Shown here: positions 39,579 to 39,709 of the stretch, piece after piece
Numbering within the stretch: the first letter of the stretch is position 1
Layout: every line of letters begins with the position of its first letter
Origin: Thermoleophilia bacterium
GTDB lineage: Bacteria > Actinomycetota > Thermoleophilia > BMS3ABIN01
Direction of reading: 5' to 3'
Assembly (NCBI GenBank): GCA_016650015.1
Contig: JAENWV010000003.1
Location: forward strand, 1-39,709
Length of the DNA: 39,709 nucleotides
The notes under the pieces: generated by a model
The model's database searches: none
Told to the model about the DNA's origin: nothing
The model's input: the letters and a program-made list of their open reading frames with translations, nothing else
Program-made: the position numbers and the translations under genes

Positions 39579-39709
39579 TTATTGAGTGGCGCTTGTATCA
39601 CTCTGGGTTCTGCTGGCTGTCTTGCTCGCCGGGGCCGGGTTCGTCATGTAGGCGTTGGCTCCGATCTTCACCAGCACTTCCGGGAAGTCACCGTTATCCG
39701 GCTGCATCA
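39579..39709 (-). CDS. C-terminal 42 residues of a probable PilO-like pilus assembly protein (partial)
   Basis: Only the end of the gene is present; it continues beyond the right edge. The visible part reads DNGDFPEVLVKIGANAYMTN followed by PAPASKTAS and a polar tail. PilO proteins typically end with a beta strand of the form FPxlxVxIxAxTYLxP, which this resembles. It is 20 bases upstream of the lipoprotein gene on the same strand. The match is short and the assignment rests on pattern and on the pilus-aro neighbourhood known in other bacteria. Confidence 0.4.
   Translation of the reverse strand, partial: MQPDNGDFPEVLVKIGANAYMTNPAPASKTASRTQSDTSATQ

Overview
This 39.7 kb window is a dense, moderately GC-rich chromosomal segment, almost entirely housekeeping genes. 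I see no rRNA, tRNA, insertion sequence, prophage or CRISPR array. Two gene orders point to Actinomycetota. The run aroC-aroK-aroB-aroQ-pepQ-efp-...-nusB and the run tlyA-nadK-recN-...-pyrG-nudix-...-xerD both match gene orders I know from Mycobacterium, where they are two separate loci. Here they are joined through xseB-ispA-dxs. Remnants of a probable type IV pilus operon next to aroC, a PycB-AccB fusion and frequent TTG starts suggest a deep-branching, non-mycolate actinobacterial lineage (Thermoleophilia/Coriobacteriia/Geothermincolia-like). That placement is inference.

Layout, left to right. (1) 1-1007, minus strand: the 5' end of a SigB/F-family sigma factor, with a YtxH-like and a DUF948 (YtxG-like) small membrane protein upstream of it. 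(2) 1299-5633, plus strand: an ECF sigma factor overlapping a DUF4349 membrane protein (likely its regulator), then a 7TM-PAS-GAF-GGDEF diguanylate cyclase. (3) From 5684 to the right end every gene is on the minus strand, so transcription runs from high to low coordinates. In that direction the order is: pilus-like genes (partial), aroC-aroK-aroB-aroQ-pepQ (chorismate synthesis plus a prolidase), efp-pycB/accB fusion-accC-nusB-xseB-ispA-dxs-tlyA (translation, carboxylation, isoprenoid synthesis, rRNA methylation), nadK-recN-DUF362-CDF transporter, ferredoxin, pyrG-M20 peptidase-nudix, ald, xerD-deoB, deoA-MBL hydrolase-hisS-aspS, a thioredoxin-like lipoprotein, and an IscU-like/MnmA fusion.

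Most minus-strand genes overlap or are separated by fewer than 20 bases, so they are probably translated from a few long transcripts. I could place internal promoters, mostly of the extended -10 type, before the lipoprotein (8105-8134), deoA, pyrG, the ferredoxin and nadK. I could place terminator-like hairpins after DUF4349, after the lipoprotein, between deoB and deoA, and just ahead of pyrG.

The most unusual items are: an MnmA tRNA thiolase fused to a degenerate IscU/NifU-like domain and carrying a CxxC...C triad; a pyruvate-type carboxyltransferase fused to a complete AccB with a possible internal AccB start; a SigB-like promoter ahead of the sigma-factor gene; an attenuator-like terminator between the pyrG promoter and pyrG; and a metallo-beta-lactamase-fold gene whose best ribosome binding site faces no normal start codon.
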